Below are positions 15,179-23,623 of a stretch of DNA of 32,992 nt, piece by piece. Position 1 is the first letter of the stretch. Each line of letters begins with the position of its first letter. The notes beneath the pieces are model-generated. The model saw nothing but the letters and a program-made list of their open reading frames with translations, made no database searches and had not been told where the DNA came from. The position numbers and the translations under genes were made by a program. The stretch is from an uncultured Clostridium sp. (GTDB taxonomy: Bacteria; Bacillota; Clostridia; UBA1212; UBA1255): the NCBI GenBank assembly GCA_900543695.1, contig UQSG01000028.1, positions 1 through 32,992 on the forward strand. Direction: 5' to 3'.

Positions 15179-17050
15179 GTGATAAAGAGAGTCGATATTT
15201 TAACGCTGTTTCCGGATATGGTGCGGGCGGCATTTCAGGAAAGCATCATCGCGCGGGCGATCTCGAAAGGCATATTAGAGATTGACTGTCATCAAATCAG
15301 AGATTATACGACGAATAAGCAGGGAAAAGTAGACGATTATCCGTACGGCGGCGGACCGGGGCTTGTCATGGCGTACCAGCCCATTGCGGACTGCATCCGG
15401 AGCGTATCGCGCGCCTGCACGGGAGAAAAACCATATCTCATTTACCTTTCCCCGCAGGGAAGACCGTTCGATCAGGAAACGGCGAGACGTCTTGCGGGAA
15501 AAGAGAACCTGATGCTTTTATGCGGACATTATGAGGGAATTGACGAGCGGATCATAGAAGAATTCGTGGACGAAGAAATTTCTCTGGGGGATTTTGTACT
15601 TACGGGCGGGGAAATCCCGGCAATGGCGGTGGCGGACTGCGTGGCGCGCCTTTTGCCGGGCGTCCTGGCGGAGGGCTCGGCGGAACGGGAATCCCATTCC
15701 GGAATGCTGCTGGAATATCCGCAATATACGCGCCCGGCCGAGATTGAAGGGAAAAAAGTTCCGGAAATCCTGCTTTCCGGAAAGCATGAGGAAATCGAAG
15801 CCTGGCAGCTCCGCGCGGCGGAAGAACGTACAAAGCGAAAACGCCCGGATCTGTATGATAAATATGCAGAGCAAAAACAGAAAAACGAAGTTTTTTATTT
15901 TGACAACAGTGCAACGACAAGGCAGGATGACCGCGTAACAGCGGAAATGCGGGCAGCCGCGCGTTTCCTGTACGGGAATCCCTCTTCTCTTCACCATCTG
16001 GGTGTGGAGGCCGAGAAGAAGCTGCGGGCATCCCGAAAGCTTCTTGCAGATACGATCGGCGCGAAGGAGCAGGAGCTCTTTTTTACCTCCTGCGCAACAG
16101 AAAGCAATAATTGGGCGCTTCGCGGATATTTGCAGGCGAATCCGCGGGCCGGCCGGCAGATCCTGATTTCAGCGGCAGAGCATCCTTCCGTTTCAGAAAC
16201 GGCGGCGGCTCTGGGGAAAAAAGAATACGAAGTCAGAGAAATCCCTGTAAGGTCCGACGGGCTGCTCGATCTGGAGGCTTTAAAAAGCCTTATGACGCCG
16301 GAAACGGCTCTTGTTTCCGTTTGCCATGTAAATAGTGAAACGGGCGCGGTCCAGCCGCTTTCCGAGATTTCCGCTCTTGTGAAATCCGTCAATCCCAATG
16401 CAGTGCTTCACACGGACTGCGTGCAGAGCTACGGAAAGCTGCCCGTATCAGTAAAGCAGTTTGGATGCGGCCTGCTCAGCGTCAGCGCACATAAAATTCA
16501 CGGACCGCGCGGCGTCGGCTTCCTGTATATCGACTCCAAGCTCAAAATGACGCCTTTGCTTTACGGAGGCGGCCAGGAAAACGGCTTGCGCTCCGGAACG
16601 GAAAATCTGCCCGGAATTGCAGGGCTTGCGAAAGCGGCCGAGCTGGTTTGCGGAAACCTTCAGGAAAATTATGCGCACGCGGTAAAATTAAACGGCATTT
16701 TCCGGCGCGCGCTGCAGGAAGAAATCCGTTCCTGTATTCTGGTTTCTTCAGAAGCTGTCTGCTCCCCGTATATTCTGAACGTTGCATTCCCGGGGCTGAG
16801 AGCGGAGGTCCTCCAGCACAGTGTGGAAACAAAAGGCGTCTATCTTTCCGTAGGCTCGGCGTGCTCTTCCCATAAAAAAGACAGAAGCCGGACGCTTGTA
16901 GCGATGGGATATGCACCGAACGTCATCGACGGCGCCGTGCGGATCAGCTTTTCCTATCAGAATACGGAAGAGGAGGCGGAATACGCCGCAAGGGTAATCT
17001 GCCAGGAAGTGAAAAAGCTTTACGGACGGCGCAAGGGCGGCCGTGCCTGA
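15179..17050 (+). CDS. trmD-nifS: Fusion of tRNA m1G37 methyltransferase TrmD and NifS-type cysteine desulfurase
   Basis: Residues 1 to ~236 are a complete TrmD: DILTLFPDM, DDYPYGGGPGLVM, LCGHYEGIDERI, the SLGDFVLTGGE knot region and a KRKRPDLYDKY ending. From residue ~238 the same frame continues as a complete class V cysteine desulfurase: FYFDNSATT, TESNNWALRG, HTDCVQSYGK, the PLP lysine K439 in SAHKIHGPRG and the active-site Cys C562 in GSACSSH. TrmD makes m1G37 in tRNA; the desulfurase supplies sulfur to ThiI, encoded next. The joint has no linker. The GTG start lies one base after rimM. An ATG at 15864 and a T6 run at 15891-15896 suggest an alternative: one more T would give two overlapping genes, TrmD stopping at a TGA just after and NifS starting at 15864. 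Confidence 0.9.
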   Translation: MIKRVDILTLFPDMVRAAFQESIIARAISKGILEIDCHQIRDYTTNKQGKVDDYPYGGGPGLVMAYQPIADCIRSVSRACTGEKPYLIYLSPQGRPFDQETARRLAGKENLMLLCGHYEGIDERIIEEFVDEEISLGDFVLTGGEIPAMAVADCVARLLPGVLAEGSAERESHSGMLLEYPQYTRPAEIEGKKVPEILLSGKHEEIEAWQLRAAEERTKRKRPDLYDKYAEQKQKNEVFYFDNSATTRQDDRVTAEMRAAARFLYGNPSSLHHLGVEAEKKLRASRKLLADTIGAKEQELFFTSCATESNNWALRGYLQANPRAGRQILISAAEHPSVSETAAALGKKEYEVREIPVRSDGLLDLEALKSLMTPETALVSVCHVNSETGAVQPLSEISALVKSVNPNAVLHTDCVQSYGKLPVSVKQFGCGLLSVSAHKIHGPRGVGFLYIDSKLKMTPLLYGGGQENGLRSGTENLPGIAGLAKAAELVCGNLQENYAHAVKLNGIFRRALQEEIRSCILVSSEAVCSPYILNVAFPGLRAEVLQHSVETKGVYLSVGSACSSHKKDRSRTLVAMGYAPNVIDGAVRISFSYQNTEEEAEYAARVICQEVKKLYGRRKGGRA

Positions 17051-17071
17051 TTTAGAAGGGAATGGTACGAG

Positions 17072-18256
17072 ATGGAGAAAGTGATCTTAGCAAGGATCGG
17101 GGAAATTGCCCTGAAGGGCTTGAACCGTTCCGTTTTCGAGCAGAGAATGGCCCGCAATATGCGGGCGGCGCTTTCGGACTGCGGTGCGTGTCATATCCGC
17201 TGGTCGCAGTCGCGTTATTATGTTGAGCCGGAAACCGAAAATTTTGATTTTGAAACGGCTTTGGAGCGGCTCTCCGGCGTATTCGGACTGGTATCCGTCA
17301 GTCCCGCTTACGCAACGCGTTCTGAATACTCCGACATTTCGACGCTTGCAAAGGAGGTCGTCCGCAATATACTCGACGGCGGAAGCAAAGCGGGCAAGAC
17401 TGATTTTACATTTAAAATCGAAACGAAACGCGGCCTGAAGACGTTTCCGATGACATCTCCTGAAATTTCCTCGGAAATCGGCGGCGATTTGGTGGAAACG
17501 TTTGAAAATCTTCATGTGGATGTGAATCATCCCGACTTTATTCTTTATATCGAGGTACGTGAGGCCGCTTACCTTTATTCGGAGATTATTGAAGCGCCGG
17601 GCGGAATGCCTACGGGCACGAACGGGAAAGCCTGCCTTTTGATTTCCGGCGGGATCGACAGCCCGGTCGCCGGCTACATGATTGCTAAAAGGGGAGTGAG
17701 TCTCTGCGCCGTACATTTCTACAGCTATCCGTATACCAGCGAGCGCGCAAAAGAGAAGGTTGTGGAGCTTGCGCGGATGATAGGGCGCTATTGCGGCGGC
17801 ATCAAGCTGCTGGTCGTACCGTTTACGGAGGTTCAGCTTGCGATCGATTCGAATTGCCGGGAAGAGCTTTCAACCGTTTTGATGCGCCGGTCGATGATGC
17901 GCATTGCGGAACGCGCTGCGCGGAAAAACGGCTGCTCCGCTCTGGTAACCGGCGAAAGCGTCGGACAGGTGGCAAGTCAGACGATGCAGGCGTTATACTG
18001 TACGGACAACGCCGCAGACATGCCGGTTTTCCGTCCTCTGATCGGGATGGATAAAATGGAGGTTGTCGCCGTTTCCCGCAGGATCGGGACGTTTGAAACG
18101 AGTATTTTACCGTACGAGGACTGCTGCACCGTGTTTACCCCAAAGCATCCGAAAACACGGCCGTCTCTGAACGAGGTTCTGGAAGAAGAAAAGAAAGCGG
18201 ATTTTGCCGGATTGGAGGATACGGCGTTTCGCGGCATTGAAGTGATTCACTGTTAG
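17072..18256 (+). CDS. thiI: tRNA 4-thiouridine synthetase ThiI
   Basis: ThiI activates U8 of tRNA with ATP and transfers sulfur received from a cysteine desulfurase; in many bacteria it also serves thiazole synthesis. The 394 residues comprise an N-terminal ferredoxin-like/THUMP region (1 to ~165) and a PP-loop ATPase domain with SGGIDSPVAG from residue 192 and ATGESVGQVASQT-like motif VTGESVGQVASQT. There is no C-terminal rhodanese domain, as usual in Firmicutes, so sulfur transfer should depend on the NifS part encoded 22 bases upstream. Start ATG 17072 follows an AAGGGA sequence. Confidence 0.96.
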   Translation: MEKVILARIGEIALKGLNRSVFEQRMARNMRAALSDCGACHIRWSQSRYYVEPETENFDFETALERLSGVFGLVSVSPAYATRSEYSDISTLAKEVVRNILDGGSKAGKTDFTFKIETKRGLKTFPMTSPEISSEIGGDLVETFENLHVDVNHPDFILYIEVREAAYLYSEIIEAPGGMPTGTNGKACLLISGGIDSPVAGYMIAKRGVSLCAVHFYSYPYTSERAKEKVVELARMIGRYCGGIKLLVVPFTEVQLAIDSNCREELSTVLMRRSMMRIAERAARKNGCSALVTGESVGQVASQTMQALYCTDNAADMPVFRPLIGMDKMEVVAVSRRIGTFETSILPYEDCCTVFTPKHPKTRPSLNEVLEEEKKADFAGLEDTAFRGIEVIHC

Positions 18257-18266
18257 AAAATAAGGA

Positions 18267-18295
18267 TTGACGGATGACCTAAAATGTGTTAGGAT
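18267..18295 (+). promoter_or_regulatory. Promoter of the tRNA-Pro gene
   Basis: TTGACG (18267-18272) and TAGGAT (18290-18295) with a 17-base spacer lie directly upstream of the tRNA, giving a start a few bases before its 5' end. Confidence 0.6.
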
Positions 18296-18307
18296 AGCTA
18301 ACGTTTT

Positions 18308-18385
18308 CGGGGTGTAGCTCAGTTTGGCTAGAGTGCTTGCTTGGGGTGCAAGAGGTCGCCTGTTCAAGTCAGGTCACTCCGACCA
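18308..18385 (+). tRNA. tRNA-Pro (anticodon GGG)
   Basis: A full cloverleaf. The acceptor CGGGGTG pairs with CACTCCG (one G-U pair), followed by an encoded ACCA end. The D arm is GCTC/GAGT-like. The anticodon stem CTTGC/GCAAG encloses the loop TTGGGGT, giving anticodon GGG, and the T arm has TTCAAGT. C1-G72 is typical of bacterial proline tRNA. U8 is present, and G36-G37 matches the TrmD recognition rule. Confidence 0.95.
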
Positions 18386-18388
18386 GAC

Positions 18389-18438
18389 GAAATGCCATGC
18401 TTCAGCGCTGCCGAAGAGCTGAAACATGGCATTTCTTT
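18389..18438 (+). terminator. Rho-independent terminator of tRNA-Pro
   Basis: GAAATGCCATG (18389-18399) pairs with CATGGCATTTC (18425-18435). An inner TTCAGC/GCTGAA stem extends it, and a short T run follows. Confidence 0.75.
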
Positions 18439-18479
18439 CCATTTCCGGGACGATTCTATATAAAGGATGCGGCGTTTAA

Positions 18480-19754
18480 ATGGAACAAGAAAAAGTTATC
18501 TTGGAATGGCAGAGATCCGAGCCGGTCGATCCGTCAAGATTGACGGAAGCGTTTCGCAGGCAGGCGGAGAGGATCTTGACGATGGGGCTTGAAGAACTGC
18601 CCGGCTACAAATTCGACTGTGTCTGCGGCAGAACACACCGGATCGACATGGAACATCTGCTTTCCGGAAGCGGCGCTCTGGAACGGCTGCCGGAGGTCCT
18701 GGGCTCAGCGGAGGAGCAGAAGGAGCGCACGATTTTGCTGCTTTGCGACCGGAATACCTGGGAAGCGGGCGGACGGAAAACGGATGAGCTGCTCCGCGCC
18801 GCAGGCTTCCGTACGAAAATCCTCGAGCTTTCTACGAAAAACTATCCTGTGCTGATACCGGATGAAGCGGCGCTCGGCACGATCCTTGTACACGTTACGG
18901 ACGACGTGGGTATCTTACTGGGCGTAGGAAGCGGTACGATCAGCGATCTTACAAAGCTTGTTTCTTATAAAACGGGACGGCGGTCCGTTGTGGTAGGCAC
19001 CGCGCCTTCGATGGACGGGTATGCCTCCATGAATGCCGCGTTCGTGATCGGCGGTCATAAAATTACTTATCCCGCGCATTACCATTCCTGCATCGTTGCG
19101 GATACCGGCATCATGAAGGATGCGCCGATGGAGCTGATGCGCGCGGGATACGGAGACGTCGTCGGAAAATACACGGCGCTTTCCGACTGGCGGCTGACGA
19201 AGGCCGTCAACGACGAGCATTATTGTGAAATTACAGCGCGGCTTGTGCAGAATGCAGTCGATCTCTGCGTCGCCAACACGGAACGGTATTTCCGTCGTGA
19301 GGAGGATGCCGTGGAACGCATGAACGAGGCGCTGATTCTCACGGGAATTTCCATGGGAATTACCGGGTACACGCGTCCGGCGTCGGGAAGCGAGCACCAT
19401 CTGGCTCATTATTGGGAGCTTGCCGCAATCGAAAAGGGCGTTCCGCATCCGCTCCATGGAAATTCCGTAGGACTTGCATCGATTGCCTCTGCCGAAGTGT
19501 ATGACATTATGAGCAGGCGCTTTGAAGTTGTGGCGGAGGTTCACGCGCCGAAGCCCGATTTCCTGCGGGAGATTTATGCGAAGGCCGGAAGCGCGCTGAC
19601 GCCGGCAGAGCTTGGCATTTCAAACGAGCTGTTTCTGGAAAGCCTGCGGAACGGATATAAAATCAGACCAAGATATACAATCTTTAATTTTACGCGCGAT
19701 CACGGCATGCTGGACGAGGTCGCCGGGGAAGTCGCGAAAAGAATGGGCAGGTAG
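18480..19754 (+). CDS. Glycerol-1-phosphate dehydrogenase, AraM/EgsA family
   Basis: A 424-residue iron-dependent-alcohol-dehydrogenase-fold protein of the sn-glycerol-1-phosphate dehydrogenase branch, which reduces dihydroxyacetone phosphate with NAD(P)H. The nucleotide-binding segment GVGSGTISDLTK starts at about residue 148, followed by VVGTAPSMDGYAS. Metal ligands are expected from GYGD, the SEHHLAHYW histidine (about 306-310) and HPLHGN. These motifs separate it from glycerol-2-dehydrogenases. In bacteria AraM makes glycerol-1-phosphate for heptaprenylglyceryl phosphate-type lipids; the role here is unproven. The next gene starts 3 bases after its stop. Confidence 0.85.
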   Translation: MEQEKVILEWQRSEPVDPSRLTEAFRRQAERILTMGLEELPGYKFDCVCGRTHRIDMEHLLSGSGALERLPEVLGSAEEQKERTILLLCDRNTWEAGGRKTDELLRAAGFRTKILELSTKNYPVLIPDEAALGTILVHVTDDVGILLGVGSGTISDLTKLVSYKTGRRSVVVGTAPSMDGYASMNAAFVIGGHKITYPAHYHSCIVADTGIMKDAPMELMRAGYGDVVGKYTALSDWRLTKAVNDEHYCEITARLVQNAVDLCVANTERYFRREEDAVERMNEALILTGISMGITGYTRPASGSEHHLAHYWELAAIEKGVPHPLHGNSVGLASIASAEVYDIMSRRFEVVAEVHAPKPDFLREIYAKAGSALTPAELGISNELFLESLRNGYKIRPRYTIFNFTRDHGMLDEVAGEVAKRMGR

Positions 19755-19757
19755 AGG

Positions 19758-20642
19758 ATGGACATTACGGCCGACCGTTGGAAAGATTATGAAATCCTGG
19801 ACGCAGGAAACGGCATGAAGCTGGAACGCTGGAGGGATGTGATCCTTTCCCGCCCGGATCCGCAGGCGATCTGGAAGCCGGTCCGGCCGGAGCTGTGGCG
19901 CCGGGCGGATGCAAAGTACAGCAGAAGCCGGAGCGGCGGAGGCTCGTGGAGCTTCTATAAAACGCTGCCGCCGAAATGGACCGTCCAATATGATTCGCTT
20001 AAATTTTACGTTGAACCGACTGGCTTTAAGCATACGGGCCTCTTTCCGGAGCAGGCGGCGAACTGGGATTGGATGCGGGCGATGGTTTCCCGCAGAGCTG
20101 CCGCAGGCGGCAGCGTCAGGGTGCTCAATTTATTTGGTTATACGGGCGGCGCGACGGCAGCGGTTTCCGAAGCGGGCGCGGAGGTTTGTCATGTGGACGC
20201 GTCGAAGGGCATGGTTGCACGGGCGCGCGAAAACGCCGAGCTTTCCGGCCTTTCCGGGAACAGGATCCGATATATCGTTGACGACGCCTTCAAATTCGTC
20301 GCCAGGGAGCTCCGCAGGGGGAATACGTATGATGCGGTGATCATGGATCCGCCTTCTTACGGAAGAGGCCCGGGGGGAGAAGTCTGGAAGCTGGAGGACA
20401 GCCTGTTTGATTTTGCAGGAGAGTGCGTCCGCCTGCTGGGAAAAAAGCCGCTGTTTTTCCTGCTGAATTCTTATACGACCGGCTTTTCTTCCACTGTGAC
20501 GGCGAATATTCTTCGCATCCACTTCAGAGATCGCCTGGCGCAGGGCAGAATTGAGCATGGAGACGTTCTTCTTCCGATCCGTTCCATGAAAGGAACGTTT
20601 CTGCCGTGCGGTTCCTATGCGGCATGGAAATCCGACGAATGA
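19758..20642 (+). CDS. RlmI-like class I SAM-dependent rRNA methyltransferase
   Basis: A 294-residue protein of the RlmI/RlmK-like SAM methyltransferase group. The SAM motif NLFGYTGGATAA starts at residue 124, an acidic motif II VCHVDASKGMV follows, and the catalytic-loop motif DPPSYGRG lies at about 197-204, characteristic of RNA m5C-type/RlmI-like enzymes. It lacks the N-terminal PUA domain of E. coli RlmI, having a ~100-residue different N-terminus. The exact base modified is unknown. It overlaps the following pseudouridine synthase gene by 4 bases (ATGA). Confidence 0.85.
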   Translation: MDITADRWKDYEILDAGNGMKLERWRDVILSRPDPQAIWKPVRPELWRRADAKYSRSRSGGGSWSFYKTLPPKWTVQYDSLKFYVEPTGFKHTGLFPEQAANWDWMRAMVSRRAAAGGSVRVLNLFGYTGGATAAVSEAGAEVCHVDASKGMVARARENAELSGLSGNRIRYIVDDAFKFVARELRRGNTYDAVIMDPPSYGRGPGGEVWKLEDSLFDFAGECVRLLGKKPLFFLLNSYTTGFSSTVTANILRIHFRDRLAQGRIEHGDVLLPIRSMKGTFLPCGSYAAWKSDE

Positions 20643-21403
20643 AAACAGAGCTTCAGATCCTTTACGAAGATAATCATGTGATCGGCGTGATCAAGCCGCC
20701 GGGTCTTCTGTCTCAGCCGGACGGACGCACGCCGGCAGGCTCGGACATGCTTTCCGCCGTGAACGATTATTTGCGCGTTAAATACCATAAGCCGGGCAAT
20801 GCCTTTGTCGGGCTCGTTCATCGGCTGGACCGCAATGTAGGCGGCACGATGCTTTTTGCAAAAACCTCAAAAGGCGCCTCCCGCCTTTCGGCAGAGCTGA
20901 GAGAGGGACGGTTCCGGAAAGGATATTTTGCTCTGGCAGAAGGAATGCTTCGAAAACCGGCGGGCGTATTGATCCATGCGCTGTATAAAGACGAGAAAAA
21001 GAACCTTGTGACGCACGATCCCGACAGAGGAAAGCGCAGCGTGCTGATTTATGAGACGGTAGCCGTCTGCGGGAACGATACGCTTGTTTTTGCGGTGCCG
21101 GTCACGGGCCGGACGCATCAGATCCGGGCGCAGCTTGCGCTTAGCGGACATCCTCTGGCGGACGACGTCAAATATGGTGGAAAACGTGTGACGCCCGGCC
21201 GCCTTTCTTACCCGGCGCTCTGGTCGTCCGTCATTTGCGTAAAGCACCCGGTTCGCGAGGAAACGCTTCTATTAAAAAGCGTGCCTCCTTCGATTCCTCC
21301 CTGGAACGCTGCCGGGGAAGCAGAAGTGAGCCGGCTGTGCAGAGAGTATCTGAAAGGATTTTATGAAGATGGATTTGATCGCCTCAGCCGCCTTTGGCGT
21401 TGA
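20639..21403 (+). CDS. RluA family pseudouridine synthase
   Basis: A 254-residue enzyme isomerising uridine to pseudouridine in rRNA or tRNA. The catalytic HRLDRNVGG motif is at residues 61-69 with the active Asp at 64, later GRTHQIRAQLALSGHPLADDVKYGG. There is no S4 domain at the N-terminus. The start is set at ATG 20639, which overlaps the TGA of the preceding gene; the longer frame from 20606 adds 11 unrelated residues. The final 41 bases overlap the next gene, so the three RNA-modification genes are probably translationally coupled. Confidence 0.92.
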   Translation: MKTELQILYEDNHVIGVIKPPGLLSQPDGRTPAGSDMLSAVNDYLRVKYHKPGNAFVGLVHRLDRNVGGTMLFAKTSKGASRLSAELREGRFRKGYFALAEGMLRKPAGVLIHALYKDEKKNLVTHDPDRGKRSVLIYETVAVCGNDTLVFAVPVTGRTHQIRAQLALSGHPLADDVKYGGKRVTPGRLSYPALWSSVICVKHPVREETLLLKSVPPSIPPWNAAGEAEVSRLCREYLKGFYEDGFDRLSRLWR

Positions 21404-22496
21404 ATCGTGCGCGGCCTTTGAACTGAAGACGCTGCATGCGGAAAACATAGTGATCCAAAATGGAAGAATCGATTTTACGGGGGATTTTGAAACCGTGGCG
21501 CGCGCAAATCTCTGGCTCCGGTGCGCCGACCGCGTTTTTATCAAAATGGGGGAGTTCCGTGCCGAAAGCTTTGAAGATCTTTTCCAGGGCACGAAAGCGA
21601 TTCCCTGGGAAGAATTCCTTCCGGAGGATGCCTGCTTTCCGGTTTCCGGGAAATCGGTAAAATCCGTTCTCCACAGCGTGCCGGATTGTCAGGCAATCGT
21701 GAAGAAGGCCGTCGTGGAGCGCTTGAAAAGCGTTTATCACAGGAATTGGTTCGAAGAAACGGGAGCCGTATATAAAATTGAAGTGGCGCTTCTGAACGAT
21801 ACGGCGCTTCTGACGCTGGATACGTCCGGAACAGGACTCCATAAAAGAGGATATCGGGAAACCGCCGGGAAAGCGCCGATCAAAGAGACACTGGCCTGCG
21901 CCATGCTTGACCTGAGCCGGTGGAAGCCTGACCGGGCGCTGCTTGACCCGTTCTGCGGTTCCGGTACAATCCCGATTGAAGCGGCTATGATCGGAAAAAA
22001 TATTGCGCCCGGACTGAACCGCTCTTTTGCATTTGAAAAATGGCCCTGCTGCGGCGCAGGAATCGCGGAACGCGCAAGAGCGGCGGCACGTTCCGTCATC
22101 CGTTCCGACGAAGAGGCGGGACTTCGGATCTATGCCTCCGATATTGACTATTTTGCAATCCGCCAGGCGAAAGAAAACGCGCGGCTTGCGGGCGTAGAGG
22201 GATGCATCCATTTCCAGAAGCTGGATTATACAAAAACGGCGTCGCGATACCGTCAGGGCTTTCTGATTACAAATCCTCCTTACGGGGAGCGGCTTGAGGA
22301 TGCGGCGGGCGTCCGCGCGCTGTACCGGGGCATGGGCGCGCATTTTAAAACGTTTGAGGACTGGTCGTATTTTATTATCACGTCGGACAAATCCTTTGAA
22401 AAGGAGTTCGGACGAAAGGCGGACAAACGCAGAAAGCTGTACAACGGACGCCTGGAATGCTGCTTTTATCAGTATTTTAAAAAGCAGGAGCGCTAA
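21363..22496 (+). CDS. THUMP-domain class I RNA methyltransferase (RlmL/YpsC-like)
   Basis: A 377-residue protein in the RlmL N-terminal/YpsC family of 23S rRNA m2G methyltransferases. It has an N-terminal ferredoxin-like plus THUMP region (1 to ~160), then a Rossmann methyltransferase with LDPFCGSGTIPIEAA from about 194 and the catalytic NPPYGERL at 304-311. Length fits the single-function Firmicutes form rather than the RlmKL fusion. Third gene of the overlapping RNA-modification set. Confidence 0.92.
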   Translation: MKMDLIASAAFGVESCAAFELKTLHAENIVIQNGRIDFTGDFETVARANLWLRCADRVFIKMGEFRAESFEDLFQGTKAIPWEEFLPEDACFPVSGKSVKSVLHSVPDCQAIVKKAVVERLKSVYHRNWFEETGAVYKIEVALLNDTALLTLDTSGTGLHKRGYRETAGKAPIKETLACAMLDLSRWKPDRALLDPFCGSGTIPIEAAMIGKNIAPGLNRSFAFEKWPCCGAGIAERARAAARSVIRSDEEAGLRIYASDIDYFAIRQAKENARLAGVEGCIHFQKLDYTKTASRYRQGFLITNPPYGERLEDAAGVRALYRGMGAHFKTFEDWSYFIITSDKSFEKEFGRKADKRRKLYNGRLECCFYQYFKKQER

Positions 22497-22523
22497 GCGG
22501 TCAAATGTGTGATGTGTCTGGAA

Positions 22524-22552
22524 TTGAAAACCCGGAGAGGATGTGCTATGCT
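22524..22552 (+). promoter_or_regulatory. Promoter of the macro-domain gene
   Basis: TTGAAA (22524-22529), 17 bases, TATGCT (22547-22552). The start would be near 22559, some 65 bases before the macro-domain ATG, so this gene and the next may be transcribed separately from the RNA-modification genes. Confidence 0.5.
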
Positions 22553-22624
22553 GTCTTTGCTTGAAAAAGAAAGACGGGGCAACTTGGCGGCGCAGGGCCT
22601 GCCGCGTGGAGGGCATGACGGAAT

Positions 22625-23605
22625 ATGCCATTGCTGATCGTGCAAAACGACATCGTAAAAATAAAAACGGACGCCATTGTCAACGCGGCAAACACCTCTC
22701 TTCTGGGAGGCGGCGGAGTTGACGGATGCATTCATCGCGCCGCGGGACCGGAGCTGCTTGCAGAATGCAGAACGCTTGGCGGCTGTGAAACCGGCAGCGC
22801 GAAAATCACAAAAGGCTATCGTCTGCCCAGTAAGTATGTCATTCATGCCGTAGGTCCGCGCTGGCAGGACGGAAAGCATGGAGAAGAAGAAAAGCTCGCG
22901 TCCTGCTACCGCGTATCTTTGGAGCTTGCAAGGGAGCACGGCTGCGAAACGGTTGCATTCCCACTCATTTCCTCTGGAATATATGGTTATCCGAAGGATC
23001 AGGCATTTAAGGTCGCCGTCGATACGATCCGCGCGTTCCTGACGGAAAACGACATGACGGTCTATCTCGTCATCCTTGACCGCAGAGCGTATCAGATCGG
23101 CGGAAAGCTTTTTGCCGATATCGCCGCGTATATAGAAGACAATTATGAGGAGGCGCATTTCGTTTCCCGTTCCATGCTGATGAAGCAGCCGGAGACGCTT
23201 CTCTGGGAAGAAGCGCCGGAAAAGGCAACGTACGCTAAGACGCTGGACGACGCGCTTTCCCGGATCGACGAGAGCTTTTCGGAAATGCTGCTTCGCAAAA
23301 TCGACGAAAATGGCATGACGGACGCGCAGTGCTACAAGAAAGCGAACATCGACCGCAGGCTCTTTTCCAAAATCCGCAGCGACCGGCAGTATAAGCCGTC
23401 TAAGACTACGGCGATTGCCTTTGCGGTAGCGCTTGAGCTGTCGCTCGACGAAGCAAGGGAAATGCTTATGAAAGCGGGGTTCGCCCTGTCGCGCTCAAAT
23501 AAGTTTGACATCATTATCGAGTATTTCATTGCGCACGGAAATTATGATGTGTTCGAGATCAACGAGGCGCTGTTTGCGTTTGGACAAAATTTACTTGGAT
23601 CTTAG
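22625..23605 (+). CDS. Macro-domain ADP-ribose hydrolase with extra C-terminal HTH-like domain
   Basis: Residues 1 to ~175 are a MacroD-type macro domain, which binds ADP-ribose and removes it from O-acetyl-ADP-ribose or protein side chains. NAAN at 20-23 and GGGGVDGCIHRAAG at 28-41 are the ligand-binding loops, and FPLISSGIYGYP is the second loop. Residues ~205-326 form a separate helical domain with an Xre-like helix-turn-helix look (AQCYKKANIDRRLFSKIRSD, then SKTTAIAFAVALELSLDEA). This domain also accompanies macro domains in other Firmicutes, as I recall. GGAGG lies 12 bases upstream of the ATG, rather far. The next gene starts 18 bases downstream. Confidence 0.88.
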   Translation: MPLLIVQNDIVKIKTDAIVNAANTSLLGGGGVDGCIHRAAGPELLAECRTLGGCETGSAKITKGYRLPSKYVIHAVGPRWQDGKHGEEEKLASCYRVSLELAREHGCETVAFPLISSGIYGYPKDQAFKVAVDTIRAFLTENDMTVYLVILDRRAYQIGGKLFADIAAYIEDNYEEAHFVSRSMLMKQPETLLWEEAPEKATYAKTLDDALSRIDESFSEMLLRKIDENGMTDAQCYKKANIDRRLFSKIRSDRQYKPSKTTAIAFAVALELSLDEAREMLMKAGFALSRSNKFDIIIEYFIAHGNYDVFEINEALFAFGQNLLGS

Positions 23606-23623
23606 CCCGGAAGAGGGAGCTCT

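Noticed and set aside
21384..22631. 415-codon minus-strand open frame
   Set aside because: Antisense shadow of the RlmL-like gene in GC-rich DNA; no ribosome site and composition rich in Arg, Pro and Phe without recognisable motifs.
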